From Nymphaea colorata (lineage: Eukaryota > Streptophyta > Magnoliopsida > Nymphaeales > Nymphaeaceae): a stretch of DNA of 64,000 nt. The stretch's first letter is position 1. Each line of letters opens with the position of its first letter. Location: NCBI RefSeq assembly GCF_008831285.2, contig NC_045141.1, positions 23,648,742-23,712,741 of the forward strand, written 5' to 3'. The position numbers and the translations under genes were made by a program. The notes beneath the pieces were generated by a model, which worked only from the letters and a program-made list of their open reading frames with translations, was not told the DNA's origin and searched no databases. Positions 23,260-36,232 of the stretch are shown in pieces.

Positions 23260-26200
23260 GAACATAGATAAAATAGTGAAAGAGTGGTGAATCTTATGTG
23301 AATCCGTGACCTTTGCATTTCACTTCAAGCACTTTGGTCATTGGTGTGCAGACATGAAAGTCCGCCCAGGACTTGAGTTGCCACCTTCCTTGCATTTCGT
23401 GAAGCGAACTTGGCAATCTTTGGGGTTTTCTTGAAACAAGAAGGTGAAGTTTGGAGCGACGCGCCCCTCCCCTCTGATCCGCGACAAAAACTATGTACTC
23501 TTTGTGGCAATGATTTTTGAATCACCAATCTCCATGCGCGATCCGCAGCTCATTTGGCCAATCACAAACACCTTGTTTCATCGCTTTCGTTTTAGATGAG
23601 ATTGGTTCACATCTGAGGAATTTCTGTGCATCTTCCCGCAGGGTTAAAGAATTGAAAAAAGAAAAAAATGTAAATGAGCAGAAACGGCAAGAAGAGTCAG
23701 TCCCATTGGTTTGTAACTATGAGTCAGAAACAGAACCTGTGTTTTACTGTCAGCACATGGAAGAGGTGGAGGGGAGATGGAATCTTAGCACTTGTGGCTT
23801 TGCTCGATCTTAGTTCCATGAGATTCATTCCTGCAGAATGTGATCACATTGCAATTTTGTTCAGCACATCTCTTCTATCTTTCATTAGCAAGAGCTTCCA
23901 GTAATGGTGATCTTACTCAACTTCAGCTATTTGAATGCCTCCTTTGAAGCGGCAGAAAGGTATGGGTCGCACGTGAAATATGACCATCGAACCCTGATTC
24001 TTTTATTAGAATAGTGAACAAAATGAAAATCCTCTAGTTTCTCATCAATTAATTCCCAGCCTTATTTAATTGATCGAGAAACAATAACTTGGTCAAGTTT
24101 TATCAGTGAGTTTTGAAGATAATAATCCTTCTCTTCTTCTGTCTGTCACCTCGGTTTTTTACCTGTAGTATCATTTTCAGTATATGGGTACCAAGGAATC
24201 TAGTCCCATTTTCCCTATATGGATAATTAGTGCAAATAGCAAAAAAATTGAAAGCCCATCTACTAATAGAATAAGTACAGTATAGAAAACATGGGTTCTT
24301 ATTACTGGTAATATATACTGCTGCTATTACTGCTATGATCATGATCATTGTCTCGTTACTGTTGTGTTTTCAAAATGAGAGTCAAATAAAAGCAAAGTAC
24401 TCCTACCAATAATATTCATGCTAGGGGACTTTCTCTGCGCTGGCAGAGCAGCTAATTAAGAAATTATTCCGGTTCAGGATGGGCTTATACATATAAACTT
24501 AATTTTCTCTAATAATAATAATAATTGCAAGCGGGTCGAGTTCCAAGCGTTATTAGTCATGTGAGTTCACGATATTTGGTCGATATGACATTTTTCTGCA
24601 AACTTTGGAAATGATATGAAGTTATTACTTTTGTTCTCTTAACTTTTTGCTGTAATAGATCTTAATTTTCATTTCAAAGCTTATTAATAGTTTCCTGAAA
24701 GTTTTCTTGTGCTAGAAAATTACGAGAGTTGCACATACCAAGCTTTTCATAGAATTAAATTTCAGAAAATAAAACTCCGTTGCTTCTTTTTTTAACATAA
24801 ATATTATAATTTTGATTTTTATTAATAACAAGATAAAAAAAATAAAAAATTCCTTATTCTCCTCATCTCAATCCATTAATTCATGAAAGTGAAAATAAAT
24901 CGAATGACCTATAAACATTAAAAAATAGGGTCTCTCAAGTGAATAAACCTCATACACTTTCCCAACGATAAAACAGCGACTTTCTGAAAATAATTAATGC
25001 ATTTCTTACAATAACTTTTTTCCAATAAAAGTTCCACTAATTTAAGAAAACAAGCGTGTATTGACCAATTAAGAAAAGTAAAACCAGCAGATAAAGATTT
25101 CGTGAGTTAATGTGGGAGTGTATGAGAAAATTATGGATCCAAAAGGACTAAAAAAATCGCACAAGATAATAATGAGAATTATTATACCACTTTCCGTTTA
25201 TTCTTGTCCTGCAACGATTATGAAAATTAAGGAAGTCATTTTAAAAAATCTATTTAAGATAAATGCGAAATCAAAAAAGAAAGAAGAAAGAAGGAGAATA
25301 AGAAGGATGTGGAGCAGGGACATGAAACTAAGCGCCGATCGACCACAGATCGGTGATTTAGTTAACAATGGGTGACCAGGGCCGTTACTTACTTCATATT
25401 GGAGATAAAATTAAATACAATGTGATGCAAATGATCAAGAATCACTAACAATGTGGTCAATATCATCCAATGCATGCATGTGCTTCTTTGATCGTAGTCA
25501 CGTATATGTCTGATGGTTCTGTGATCGAAGTTTAGTAGATCGGTCCCTTTTCGCCGGTGCAGGACCATGCTCATGATAATCATCATGGCTCATTGCATAT
25601 ATGTGCTTGTGAGAGCGCATATATTGTGAGAAATATCAAATCAAAAGTATAATCAAGATAAATTATAAATTGTGGAGATTCCACCCTAAACATCCCGTGG
25701 TAGTATTCTCCGGACCCATTGTATCCAAATCTGGTTATGTGTCTCTTAAGTGCATATACGTGCGTGCCGAAGTTATGCGTGCAACTCAAATATTCTTCCT
25801 AGGGGACATCCAGACGTACCCACCATGTGGTTTTTAAGTAGCTGGTCAGCATGCATGGTTTAAGAATAGGGGGGCGTTTGATTACTGCATATTTGAAATC
25901 TACGAATTTGATATAGATTTGACATGACATGCTTTTGCTGATATATAAAAAAAAAAAAAATCATGATAAAATACATAGTTCATCAAACTAATGATTTTAG
26001 GTCAGACCTACGATCCACACTTAAGATCTTTATTTTACTTCTTTAAATTGAGAAAATGTCAGATTTAAGATAAAAAGAAGGAAGGTCTGATCTTAAATGA
26101 ACGGTTCTCAAATCTTAAAGATCTCAAACCGAAGGCCAGGCCAGCTAGTGTCTCTTAAGTGAGTCATGGCAATATACTGTAAGCGTCATCAGAAAAATGA

Positions 26201-29075
26201 ACCAGATACCGCCGGCTGGAGATCTACATGATGTTCCTTTCAAAGTATTGTTTGACGGTTTCCATTTGGATCACAAGTGCTTGGGCTACGATTACTTAAT
26301 TAGCTTCCTCAATCAATCTGCAAGATGATCAGAATGCATCCTACAATTCAATATCCCGAGGACAATGTTCGTTGCGTATATCTAAAACGTCGTCACCTGA
26401 TGTTTCATGCAACAATGAAGCACCAGTAAAAAATGCAGCCTGTGCTGAGTTGGACTTAATCAGATCCAGAATTTGATCCAGTTTTCATCGTTCATATAAA
26501 TTTGAATTTGGGTCCAACTAGGTTTACATTTATACGTGATTGGGTCGGACCCTCATCGAATCCAAGTCAGAGATATTATGCAAAACTTGGACTTGGATTA
26601 GATTATAAAACTACATACAAATCTGTATCTTACTATTAATTAGATCCATATTACTTTACTAGATCTGACTAAACGGTTTCAAAGTCGGTTGCATAATTAA
26701 ATACATCCAACTTATTTACATGCCTAGGTAAAAGGCTCATGGCCTTGGATCTAACCCCATGCATGTACGCGTTTCTTTATTCGACCTGTGATATGCATTT
26801 GATGGTCACTGCCAACCTCCTGGCATGCATCCAACATATATGACATAAAGCAAAAGCCAAGAAGGATTGAAGTTCTTGTCCGTTTGTTTGTTTTTTTACA
26901 TTTAAACTCTTAACTTGGGCTTCGCCAACTTGTTCCTGTATAAATCAACAAGGTGCTAGACTAGTCTGTGTTCTGTAGCTACCGGTCGAGAATCAATCTA
27001 GTGGCTGCTCTTCTCTCTACCTAACTTAATTTGCGAGCGGTTCTAGCAACCTAGGCATGCATATATCTACCCTAAGATATAAATTTATCAAGCTTCTGGA
27101 ACGTATCTTTCCACCGAAAGGTACATGCAGGACCTTCTTAGCCAAGACCAACGAATTAAATGAGAAAGAGAAGGTTCTGTTATTTGTTTATCTGTCGATC
27201 TTTATCTGCTCTTGGGTGATTTTCTCAACGTCAAAAGGTAGAATCAAGCGATTTGCTTACGCGATGATCAAGCGATTGTGACGTGCCGATCGACTTTAAT
27301 AGACCGAGCTTAGATCATATGGGAAGACGAATATATAAATAAGTGTGAAGCGCTATAGCCATCAAGAAATCTACATTGTTAGCCTAAAAAATAACTGACT
27401 GCATCCTGCTTAGCTCAACACACGGATATATTGCTGAGAAGAAGGCGTGGAAGGAAGACCGAATGTGATTTCTCTCGTTCATTTCTGTCTAAAATTTGGG
27501 CACCTGTTAAAGACAAGGATTTTTACAGCAGTTTCTCAGTCTACGCGTTAGATACCTGTTGCCATCCTAATAGATTTGGATGAGATATCTCAAGATCTGC
27601 GTAGACTTGGATATCTATCAAAATACATATATTTATTGCATAGTACTGCACAACTCTTGCATATCTGCACAAATATATTGATCAGTTTTAAAAGACCAAG
27701 AAACATGTTTTTTGCTGAAAGCAAACTAGTTCAGCCCGATTAACACACAATATCACAGTCCCTGTGTGATCGATTCGTATAGCTAGAACACTTGCATTAA
27801 TCAACTCGGTTTTGTCTCGGTTTGTGGTGTGCGCTGCATGATTTCGAGAAAAAAGGATTCCCCCCTTGAATGGTGTCTGATGGCCCAACTGAAAAGGATC
27901 TCAGGGTGCTGCTCCAACAATGATGCTCTCTAGAAATGGCCTGTAACAATTTTCCTTCTTCTCTACGCCATTGTTTTCGAGAGACTGCATTCTCCTGATG
28001 GGTGCATCCGTAAAATGAGGATCGGATAGTACAAGATTCTGATCTGAGCAAGTAGCTGGTGGAGGTAAGCGCACGAATTATTCGTGGGTCCCCTTGACTC
28101 AGACGGTCCCGCTTCTTTCCCTTCTTCAGCAGCAGCAGCAGAAGATTCTCAGCAAAATTTTAGCCTGGAAATAGTTGCTTTTTCACCATATATAAATATA
28201 AAGTTGCTTGCCTTACATGTGTGTTGGAACTTACCAATGACCACTGTCTAACTCTATCTAGAGGTAGACCATAACAAACTCCTCTCTGCAAGGGTCCAAT
28301 CTTGGCTTTTTATCTAATTAATTTCGTAAATCAGATTTGTGTTCCAATTTGGTTTCAGGCCCTACTTGTGAAGCCAAATTCGAAGCCGACTGCTAGAAGA
28401 ACATAATTTGTATTTGATTTCATTTGGATATTGCACTAGAATTTCAAGTTGGTGTTCAGCTTATAAAGATGCAAGTGGAAGAAGAATTGCATTCCCCCTG
28501 CTGGTTTAGTAGTAACAAAAAACATCGAGTTTAGACACGCATTCACAAACCAAAACTTTGCATCAAGAAAATTTTTTTGTGGCAGCTTCCATTGCCAACG
28601 GACAATGACAATGTTATACGTATATATTATATATATGAGCGTCCATTTATGTGAAGGGATATGTCAGGCAGCACCAATTTCTGTTGCACAGCGCGCATTA
28701 TTAATGGTTTCCCATTTTCCATGATGAAAGTTTGTCCAAACCTCAGTTTAGCACTTTGCTTCCATTCAACAGCAGAGACACACAAGCCACATAATCAAAC
28801 ACAATGATTTGAGCTCCTTTATTGAGAAGCAACATCAATGCGGCATGCTACATTGGACACGAGGAGGGTCCACCCTAATCCACAAAATAACTTTAAAGAA
28901 CAAAACAAGGAACTGCACCAGAAATGCCCACAAACAGGTACCCAATCAGGTCTTGTGGATACCAACACACCAATGATAGAAACTGAACAAAAAACCAACC
29001 CGCTTACAGTAGGAGGAAACAGAAGAAAAGTGAAAGAAGAAAGCAGAGATACAGAGAGAGAGAGAGATCAGAGCT
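23260..29075. other. intergenic region between the two 8CM genes
   Basis: About 5.8 kb with no recognisable protein gene. It is AT rich, especially 24500-25300. It holds a possible MITE remnant at 25870-26150 and a stretch at 26440-26720 rich in GATCCAAATTTGG-like words that resembles degenerate repeats at 47.8-49.9 kb and 14.0-14.3 kb. A short CAG run occurs at about 28128-28141. Confidence 0.5.
25868..26150. mobile_element. MITE-like fragment
   Basis: GGGGGGCGTTTGATTACTGC begins the segment. CATCAAACTAATGATTTTAG and the following GGTCAGACCTACGATCCAC resemble 57728-57775 (CATCGAACTAAAGAACATCT, then TAGTCATACCTATGATCCAC). The 57.7-kb relative ends in GTAATCAAATGCC, the inverse of the left end here, so the two fragments together suggest an element with GGCxTTTGATTAC inverted ends. 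I could not fix the boundaries or the target-site duplication. Confidence 0.35.
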
Positions 29076-29498
29076 TTATGCACATTTGTAGCCTTCTGGG
29101 GGGACTCTGCCACAGGCGTTGAGGAGCAGGCTGAGGGAGAGAGGAACGTTGAGGTTGATGCCGAGAACGTTGGCCTTGATGACGGTGCAGAGGCAGGCTG
29201 CTGCATCAACGTCAGCGAGGCCCTCAAGGAGGCCGCAGCAGTGGCTGCTGCCTGGGCCAACCACCAAGTTCACCAGTCCTCCGAGCAAGTTAGCGCAGGC
29301 AGCCAGCTTCAGGGCGTCCCTGGGGCACTTGGGGTATGGGATGTAGGGAGGATATTTTGGGACGTATGGAGTAGGGGTGACCTTTGGCTTTGGCTTGTGC
29401 TTAGGTGCGCATGGCACACTGTTGGCAGAAACAAGGGTGAAGAAGAGAAGGTTTAGAGAAAGAAGCAGCACAGCAAGGGAAGAAGAAGAAGAAGCCAT
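29076..29498 (-). CDS. 14-kDa proline-rich DC2.15-like protein (8-cysteine-motif HyPRP)
   Basis: A single exon of 140 residues. MASSSSSLAVLLLSLNLLF begins a signal peptide with cleavage expected after VSAN. A short Lys/Pro-rich linker (KHKPKPKVTPTPYVPKYPPY) follows, then the 8-cysteine domain: CPRDALKLAAC, SHCC, ACLC, NAC and YKC, with all eight cysteines in the family spacing. Family members are secreted wall or membrane-associated proteins linked to stress and development; the exact function here cannot be read from the sequence. The length equals that of typical DC2.15 relatives. A TATA box lies about 85 bases upstream, and a purine-rich tract sits 3' of the stop. An in-frame upstream extension exists but precedes the signal peptide and overlaps the TATA box, so I reject it. 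Confidence 0.93.
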   Translation of the reverse strand: MASSSSSLAVLLLSLNLLFFTLVSANSVPCAPKHKPKPKVTPTPYVPKYPPYIPYPKCPRDALKLAACANLLGGLVNLVVGPGSSHCCGLLEGLADVDAAACLCTVIKANVLGINLNVPLSLSLLLNACGRVPPEGYKCA

Positions 29499-29579
29499 TT
29501 CAGCAATCTCTCTTACTCCTTCTGTCTCTCTCTCTCTTTTGATGGTCTGTAGTACTTGGGTGTGTGTTGGTGCGCAGCT

Positions 29580-29593
29580 CTTTTTATAGAAGG
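29580..29593 (-). promoter_or_regulatory. TATA box of the DC2.15-like gene
   Basis: The minus strand reads CTTCTATAAAAAGAGC about 85 bases before the ATG, followed by a CT-poor leader containing TTGGTGTGTG-type sequence. Orientation and spacing suit the gene. Confidence 0.65.
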
Positions 29594-29599
29594 AATGGG

Positions 29600-31459
29600 G
29601 TGCATGGGAGGCATTGTGGAGAAGGATGGGACTGTGAGCAACTTTCTTTTTGATGTTTTGGGCTCTTCTGATAAAGAAGAACAGGCGCCCATGTGAACAC
29701 GGTGGCCCGGCAATAGCTGTATGGATTGATGTCATTAGCTAGCTAAGGCATTTTTGGATGTTTGTGTTGCTGGTGATCGCTCCCATTCACGCAATAGCGT
29801 GGATTCTTTTGGACATGTAGTGTAAATTTCCTTTTTTCTTTTCTGCCTCTCTTGGATCCTTCTCTGCATGGAGAAGTGAAGTGGTGATAATGTAGTCCAC
29901 TTGTGGAATAAGGAACAAAATGAAAAAATTTCTTTTTACAGAGGCTTCGGTTTCGGGGCTCGTGAAGGTGGACATGCTCAGCCCTCCTGAATCTTTCCCT
30001 TCAAGGCTGGCAGAGCCGCTGCTTGAACCCTCTTCCAATTGCAGGGTTGGACCGCAGGCCTTCAAGATTTAGGGTTTTCTTGAAGACAAAGTAATGTGCA
30101 AAGATTTCGATTATCATCCAATTATTTGGTATTCACATCCAGATCCGTATAGGATGGTGCTTTGTGGAGTGTTATATATTAACGCCTTCTGCTTGAAAAG
30201 GTCCGGATTTTCCATTTTAACTTTTTTTTTGACATAATTATTTAATTTCAATTACTTTAATGCAATTTCCACAGAAAATATCTTTTAATAATTTTGTTGG
30301 ATTCACAATTGATTAGGCTGAAAAGGCAAACTCCAAACCTACCAAACTTTTTTTTGTGACAGCTAGCCTACACCAATGGGTCTATGATTCGAACTAAACA
30401 ATCTAAGTCTTCAACCATTTGACCCATTCATACTGCTTAAACCGGGTACATAATCACATCTTTCATTTGTCTCTTTATCATATATGTAAACGCGTTTACA
30501 GAACCATCGCGTTGGCAGCAGTGAAACCCTCCCCTCGATTTCCGCATATATTTGAGTCGACACATCTTATGCTTAGAAAGAAAGCATCTAAATCATGAAT
30601 TTTGTATATGATATACTGACAGCATAGTGGAGAAGCTCATGAACCATGCCCTAAATCTCGTGTCATTTTCTGATCATGTGACTTGACGATCAACTCTTAT
30701 GCACTCGTTTTGCTTCTTTAATATGCACATGAAGCCATTACTTTAATAATCTCTAGGCCAAGTGGAAGCGAACAAGCCATCAGACCAGGGAGGGTGGGAG
30801 TAGGATACGGGTCCCACCGTCGGGGGCCATTCCGGAAATTATTGGTGGTCTCGGCCTCTCTCAGAGTCACGGGTTGTCAAGTTTCGAGTCAATTATGGGA
30901 ACAATTGGACCATTAGAAAAAAAAAAAAAAAAAAAAAAAAGAGAAGGTGGGTCCCATCGAAAAAGCTGATGAGAATCCGATATGTCCAGGACTTGAACCC
31001 ATCTGCAAGATTTCGTAGAATCATTCTCATATTAACGTGTTCTAAATTGTTCCTAATATTATTCACCATTGCTTTCATATGTTTAGTTTCCCAATGGACA
31101 TAAGAAATATTCAAGGCGGTCATTCGATGTATCTGGTCCCGGATTTTATCAAAAACCTGCAGGGATCAAATTCAATACAGACTTCATTATGAAATATAAT
31201 ACATTTCCTACTTCGTTTCATTGGTTATCTGCTGTCCATCAACTTGATTCTGAACCTTACCCCAGTCTGTCTGTATCTTAGTGCAGGAAAGAGCCGGATT
31301 GGACTTGTAAAAGCGAAAAGTCCCGTTCAGAGCTGTTGGTGGCTGGTAGGCGGTCAATTATTGATTCAAATCTCAAAGGTGCTGCTCCTTGTGAAAGCCG
31401 GTTCGGGCGAAAGTAGGAGCAGAAAATGACCCTAGATGTTTTACCCTCTCGTGAGCGAC
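29600..31459. other. intergenic region upstream of the DC2.15-like gene
   Basis: No recognisable protein gene. It contains a tRNA-like SINE head near 30350-30445 and a poly(A) run at about 30917-30940. Confidence 0.5.
30345..30445 (-). mobile_element. tRNA-like SINE remnant
   Basis: The minus strand has an A-box-like GGGTCAAATGGTTGAAG and, about 25 bases on, a perfect B-box core AGTTCGAATCATAG, followed by an A-rich run (CACAAAAAAAAG). The spacing fits a pol III promoter. No convincing flanking duplication was found, and no cloverleaf closes. Confidence 0.4.
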
Positions 31460-31760
31460 AAAATCTTATAATATTAACTGGGGTTCCGTAAATGAAGTGA
31501 TGCTAGACCCCAAGAGTTAGGGTTTTACAGTACATGCAATCTATTTAAAACAAAATCTTATAATATTAACTCGGGTTCCATAATTATAGTGATGCTAGAC
31601 TATATCCAAGTTGCAAGTTTTTGCGGTTTTACAGTACTTGCAATCTATTTAAAATAAAATCTTATAATATTAAATGGGGTTCCAGAATTAAAGTGATTGC
31701 TAGACTATATCCAAGTTGCAAGATTTGGGGTCTTACAGTACTTGCAATCTTATTTAAAAC
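31460..31760. repeat. three-copy tandem repeat, about 92-105 bp unit
   Basis: Units begin at 31460, 31552 and 31656, each with AAAATCTTATAATATTAA. Each continues with GGGTTCC, GTGATGCTAGAC and ACAGTACxTGCAATCT. The first copy is shorter and differs in the middle. No open frame runs through the units, so this looks like non-coding local duplication. Confidence 0.9.
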
Positions 31761-34245
31761 TAGCGTCCAGTTCCATAAATGGACAATTTCTCGTATTTCT
31801 TCATTGAAACATCCTTTGTTATGCATGTTCAAAATACTTTTTATTATTTATTTATTTTCTCTCACCCTTTCTTTCTTTATGTACAGTAATAAAAGTAAAA
31901 AAAAAAAAATTAAGCTAAGAAATAAGCTAAAATTATATATATTATGAATACATGCATTTATATATATAACATAATTATGTTATATATATACACCCTCGCA
32001 CCTAAATTTTTTATAATACACCATGCTAGCACTCGCACTCATGTGACATAGTTTCTAAGTCATATATCTTGTAGGAAGGTTGTTACAGTAGTGGAATAAA
32101 ATTTAATCAGACCGATGTGCATATGGTGATGCCATATATTAACAACATTTGATGTGACCTTAATCCGAACCAGAGTCAACAATTTGAAATCGTGACCTCC
32201 CAGCATCCCCTTTCGAACTTTATCTATCAAAGTGAAAACGAAAGATGAACAGATGTTGCTCCTCTCCGTTTAGGATGGGATTATCCTTGCAAACCAACTG
32301 TCAATTTTCAAGATATTAAGTATTTTTCCTTCCTGAAGTTGTTTTCACGAGTTGTACTCTCGCTTTCGCCTTTCGCAATCTTTAAAAGAAGGTTAGTTGG
32401 GGAGACAATATTGGACGATTTCCAAAGAGCCAAGAAATTGAAATGCTTCGTACAGACATGTGACATCAATGTCCTCTTCTGAGAGAGTTTATCTGTAGTT
32501 TTTAATAACGCTTCCGGTACAATACCAAAGAAATGTTTTCTTTTTCGGACTTTGATATTCCACTGCAAAGAACAACGGTGAGGAAGCCATTTCTCCTGAC
32601 CTGAGCTCCCCCGGTTTCATTCTTCATGAGTTTTTGTGTAAGAACAAGTGAACTGATAGCTGTTAAGGGTTGCTGTTTCCTTCAAATTGAGGAGAATAAA
32701 TAGGGAAACAGTACGTACTCCAGAAAAATATCTTCAACCTTTTTCCTGCATAATAAGCCGTGAATTCAGACGTCCTGCAAAGATAGGTTCTGTTTTTAGC
32801 TTCTGTGTATAATACCGACCGAGCATCATAGCTACAGCTGCATTTACTTTAACTTGTTCCTTTGTCTTCTTTCTTCGTCACTTTCCCTCGAATGACATTT
32901 CAAATCTGATTCGTAAAACATGAAGATTTTACTTCAGGTAGGAATTGACCTTATTCAAAGCTGTTGTACACCACAATCACAAAAATCGGGCTTTCTCTAA
33001 AAAAAAAAAGCGTTAGGAACTTGAAAAATAAGTCAGCCGAATATGAACGGCAAAAAAAAAACCATTTTTTGAAAAAAATTACCCAAATGAAAAAATTGCA
33101 TTTAAAAGTGCGTTTTCCCCAATGTTTCCTTTTTACAATTTAAGGGTTTCTTTTTTTTTTAATGCCAAACTGCGTTTTTCCATTTTTTTAATTTTGTCTT
33201 TTACCTATCTACTTTTTTTTTTTATGTTGTCTTATTACTTTATCTTTATTTTATTTTTCCCTCATTTTAGGATTTTAAAATTTTCTAAAAATTACAGCAT
33301 TTTTTTTTTCTTTTCAAACTTACTGCATTTAAAACTCGAAAACGACATTTATGACTATGTTGAACACGAATTTGCAAGAAGTATTAATATATAGTTTGCA
33401 CTGGGTTGACGTAAAATAATTAAAATCCTAGAAGGCCAAGTACGCTACTCTTCAACAGGTCAAATTCAGCCTGCCTTGCAATATTCTAGTGGATAATGAA
33501 GTTCTGTTCTGAATGACATGTAAAACTGCTAATGACAGAAATAAATTTAGCTGATGCTGCAATCTATACTTAAAAGTAATTAAAAATAACAAACGAATTT
33601 AGTCTATTTAAAGTTGCAAATATCTGGGAAGCATTTGCCAATGATCGAGGTTCGGTTGTAAAGCTGAACACGGACATGAACCGGCGCGGTTCATGTTAAC
33701 AATGATTTCTTTGCAAAGTCCGACTAAAGGGATGCAGAGTTGGTGGGTGATTGGTAAACCCAGCCAATTCTCAGTCATGCAGAAACAAATTAAGATCCGC
33801 TGGAAGCATCTGCCTAGGCACGAAGATGAAGGTTTTCTCAGTCATTCATTAACAATTGGCGATCACTCCAATAGCTGCAACGCTTTTTTATATCACCGCT
33901 AGTGGTACAGGGGTGAAACAGATTGATCTATATAGCGAACGAAGATGATGACTTAAACAGATAAAATTTCAAATTATTTGAACTATCATATCTCTTTAAC
34001 ATACAATTTCTAAACATCGATATGTAATAAACCCAATTGACATGTGAACACAATCGATACCTTCACTGCATACCAAAAATATGAAGCCATTCATCAATGT
34101 TTTGTATTAAAAAGAAGAGAGGTTCTCCTCGCCAATCCAAGTCCTCTCTAGCTAAGCTAGAAACAGCGTCAATGAATTAGGATCCAAGGACAGGCCAGCA
34201 AACATTGAAGGCTAAGTGGTCAATTAATTTCAACTGGAACACCAG
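31761..34245. other. AT-rich intergenic DNA
   Basis: No gene is recognised. It includes TA-rich DNA at 31930-31990, T-rich tracts at 33120-33320 and a perfect short palindrome CATGAACCG-GCG-CGGTTCATG at about 33675-33695. Confidence 0.5.
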
Positions 34246-34250
34246 TTTCT

Positions 34251-34915
34251 TGTTGGAAAAACGTAATGCGGGCCTTATATATAACTCAAATCAGAACTTA
34301 AATTTATGCGAAAAAAATCCAGCAGAGTCTCGACGTCCAAAATGATATTCAATAATAACTTTGGTAAAATATACTTAAACTATTTATTCATCAAAATAAA
34401 CATTACAGAAGAAGGCTCAAGAAAACTCACCTCGCCTCACGCAGTGAGCTAATACACCCAATGCCCTTGCAGCACACACTTGAAACTTCAACACTCAGAG
34501 TTCACGAAATGAACACGCACACACTTGAAACTTGAAACTTCGACACTCAGAGTTCACGAAGTGAACACACGAGCTAACACTCGCACACACCCAACTCCCA
34601 AAGTGAGCACCCAAGATCACTCAACATAATTTTTTTATGTACCCTCAAAATGGCCCAACATCCTTATTTATAGGGAGAGGAGGTCGAAGCTTCCACAGAT
34701 TTCTATTTTTTTTCTTTTTTCTTTTATTTTTTTTATCCACCGACTTAATCCACCGACCTTGCAAAAGAAAGAGGCTACGAGCCTCTTGAGTCATCTCGAC
34801 TCTTCCAAGATAGTCGGTGATGACTCTCTACATTTCTCTCTCACGCCACGTTAAAAGAGATACAGAGGCACTCATAAGTTTCTTATGCTTGAGAAAAACG
34901 AAAACGTCGTTCAAC
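34251..34915 (+). mobile_element. solo LTR, probably Copia-type (fossil)
   Basis: The segment starts TGTTGGAAAA and ends GTTCAAC, giving a short TGTTG/CAAC terminal inverted repeat. The 5 bases TTTCT flank it on both sides (34246-34250 and 34916-34920), as expected for an LTR target-site duplication. Internally there is a direct repeat around 34485-34570 (AACACTCAGAGTTCACGAA and a near copy) and a TATTTATAGGGAGAGG promoter-like block at about 34665. No internal coding region is attached, so this looks like a recombined solo LTR. Its age cannot be estimated without a partner. Confidence 0.55.
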
Positions 34916-35984
34916 TTTCTTATCAGTGAAAACTACTACTTAATTTTCATATGCATAAGTGCATGGATAGATATCACTAGAAAGTAATGGAACCTAACAG
35001 ATGCATCTTGATTGAATACCAATACCATATCAAACCATCACATCAGACATGAATGACACAAAAAGTATGCTATTTTGTGAAGCTATTTTGTAAGTCTATT
35101 GGGGTTTGATAGAGGTAGTGGGGCTTTCGTTATCAGGAAAGCATTCAGAGGCAGAAACTTGAGTGAACCGCTCTATCTTACCTAAAGTATGCACGAACTT
35201 TAGAAAAAATGAATGCGCAACTACTCTGAGGTCTTATGCGAATGGAAATCCAACTACATATGTCCCATTTTATGAGTGAAATTCTCTTCAAACTCTCCTT
35301 TTACCACCTTCTCACTCCTTATGGTGAAATCTTCAATTCCATGTAACATAAGTATTGGAAATTAGTGAATACATAAAAGCTAACAATAGCAGAAACGGTT
35401 TCATGCTTTCCTCATCTCATGCATCCGTATAAGTCGAAGAAAAGAAAAGGACTTCCAGTTACAATCTCAGCTCATTTAAAGAAGGAAAGGACTTCCTGGT
35501 TATATATAGCAGAAAAGAAAGATCAATTGGACTAATAACAGGACATAGTATGCCTTTAGCAAGACAAAGACCCTTGGAGAATATATCAGGAAAATTTTAG
35601 CAAATTTCAGAAAGAAACCAAAAAAATTGGAGACATATCTAGTGTAATATTTGAGAGTTTTCACATCATGTGACATATACACAGAAATTATGAAATGCTC
35701 ACAAAACTTTTTCTCAAACTCAAAAATGATTAATATTAATAAGCACCATCTTGTTAATAGAGCATATCCAGTGTCATGCTTGTGTGTGTGTTTGTGCTAT
35801 ATTATATAATTAATTGATGAAATAAATATATCAATTATATAATATAACACACACATAATATACATATCAGGTATATTTACTCGAGACAATAAGTAATCAA
35901 GCTGGTGGAGAATGATATGTTAACACAGCATGAGAAAGGTTGAGCCAGATTAACTGGTCCATATGTTAGCATATCAACCAGCTA

Positions 35985-36232
35985 TAGTTGCAACTACCCT
36001 CACTAGTGCACTATTTCATTCTGCAATAAGAAAAGAGATCAGACATCTGAATTATAAAAATGGTACAAATATCAGAGAGCCAAACATCAACCCTGAAAGA
36101 AAGGTCATAAGTTTTTGTCATTTTACAGCCAAGATCAACATCATCAAATGCCATGAAAAGATGTCCGCCTTCACAAAGCCGGCTTGAGAAGAACAAGAAG
36201 AGGAAAGAGGGGAGGAGAAGAAGGGAAGACAT
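35985..36232 (-). pseudogene. RGF/GOLVEN-like precursor, exon 1 fragment (left palindrome arm)
   Basis: The minus strand encodes MSSLLLLPSFLFLFFSS and continues RLCEGGHLFMAFDD and KMTKTYDLSF. This is nearly the same as exon 1 of the intact precursor at 44873. The intron-1 equivalent and its acceptor are still visible. The sequence just after the acceptor has lost one base of the parental AATGAAAAT, which brings an early stop, and then jumps to DNA that lies about 450 bases farther downstream in the parent. Exon 2 and the peptide are therefore missing. The upstream TATA-like TA tract and leader are conserved. It cannot make an RGF peptide. Confidence 0.8.

Noticed and set aside
30975-31000. 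Good B-box GGTTCAAGTCCTGG on the minus strand, possible tRNA or SINE
   Set aside because: No A box at the right distance, no acceptor stem, and the downstream side is a poly(T) run, not a tail in the right orientation. Probably chance.
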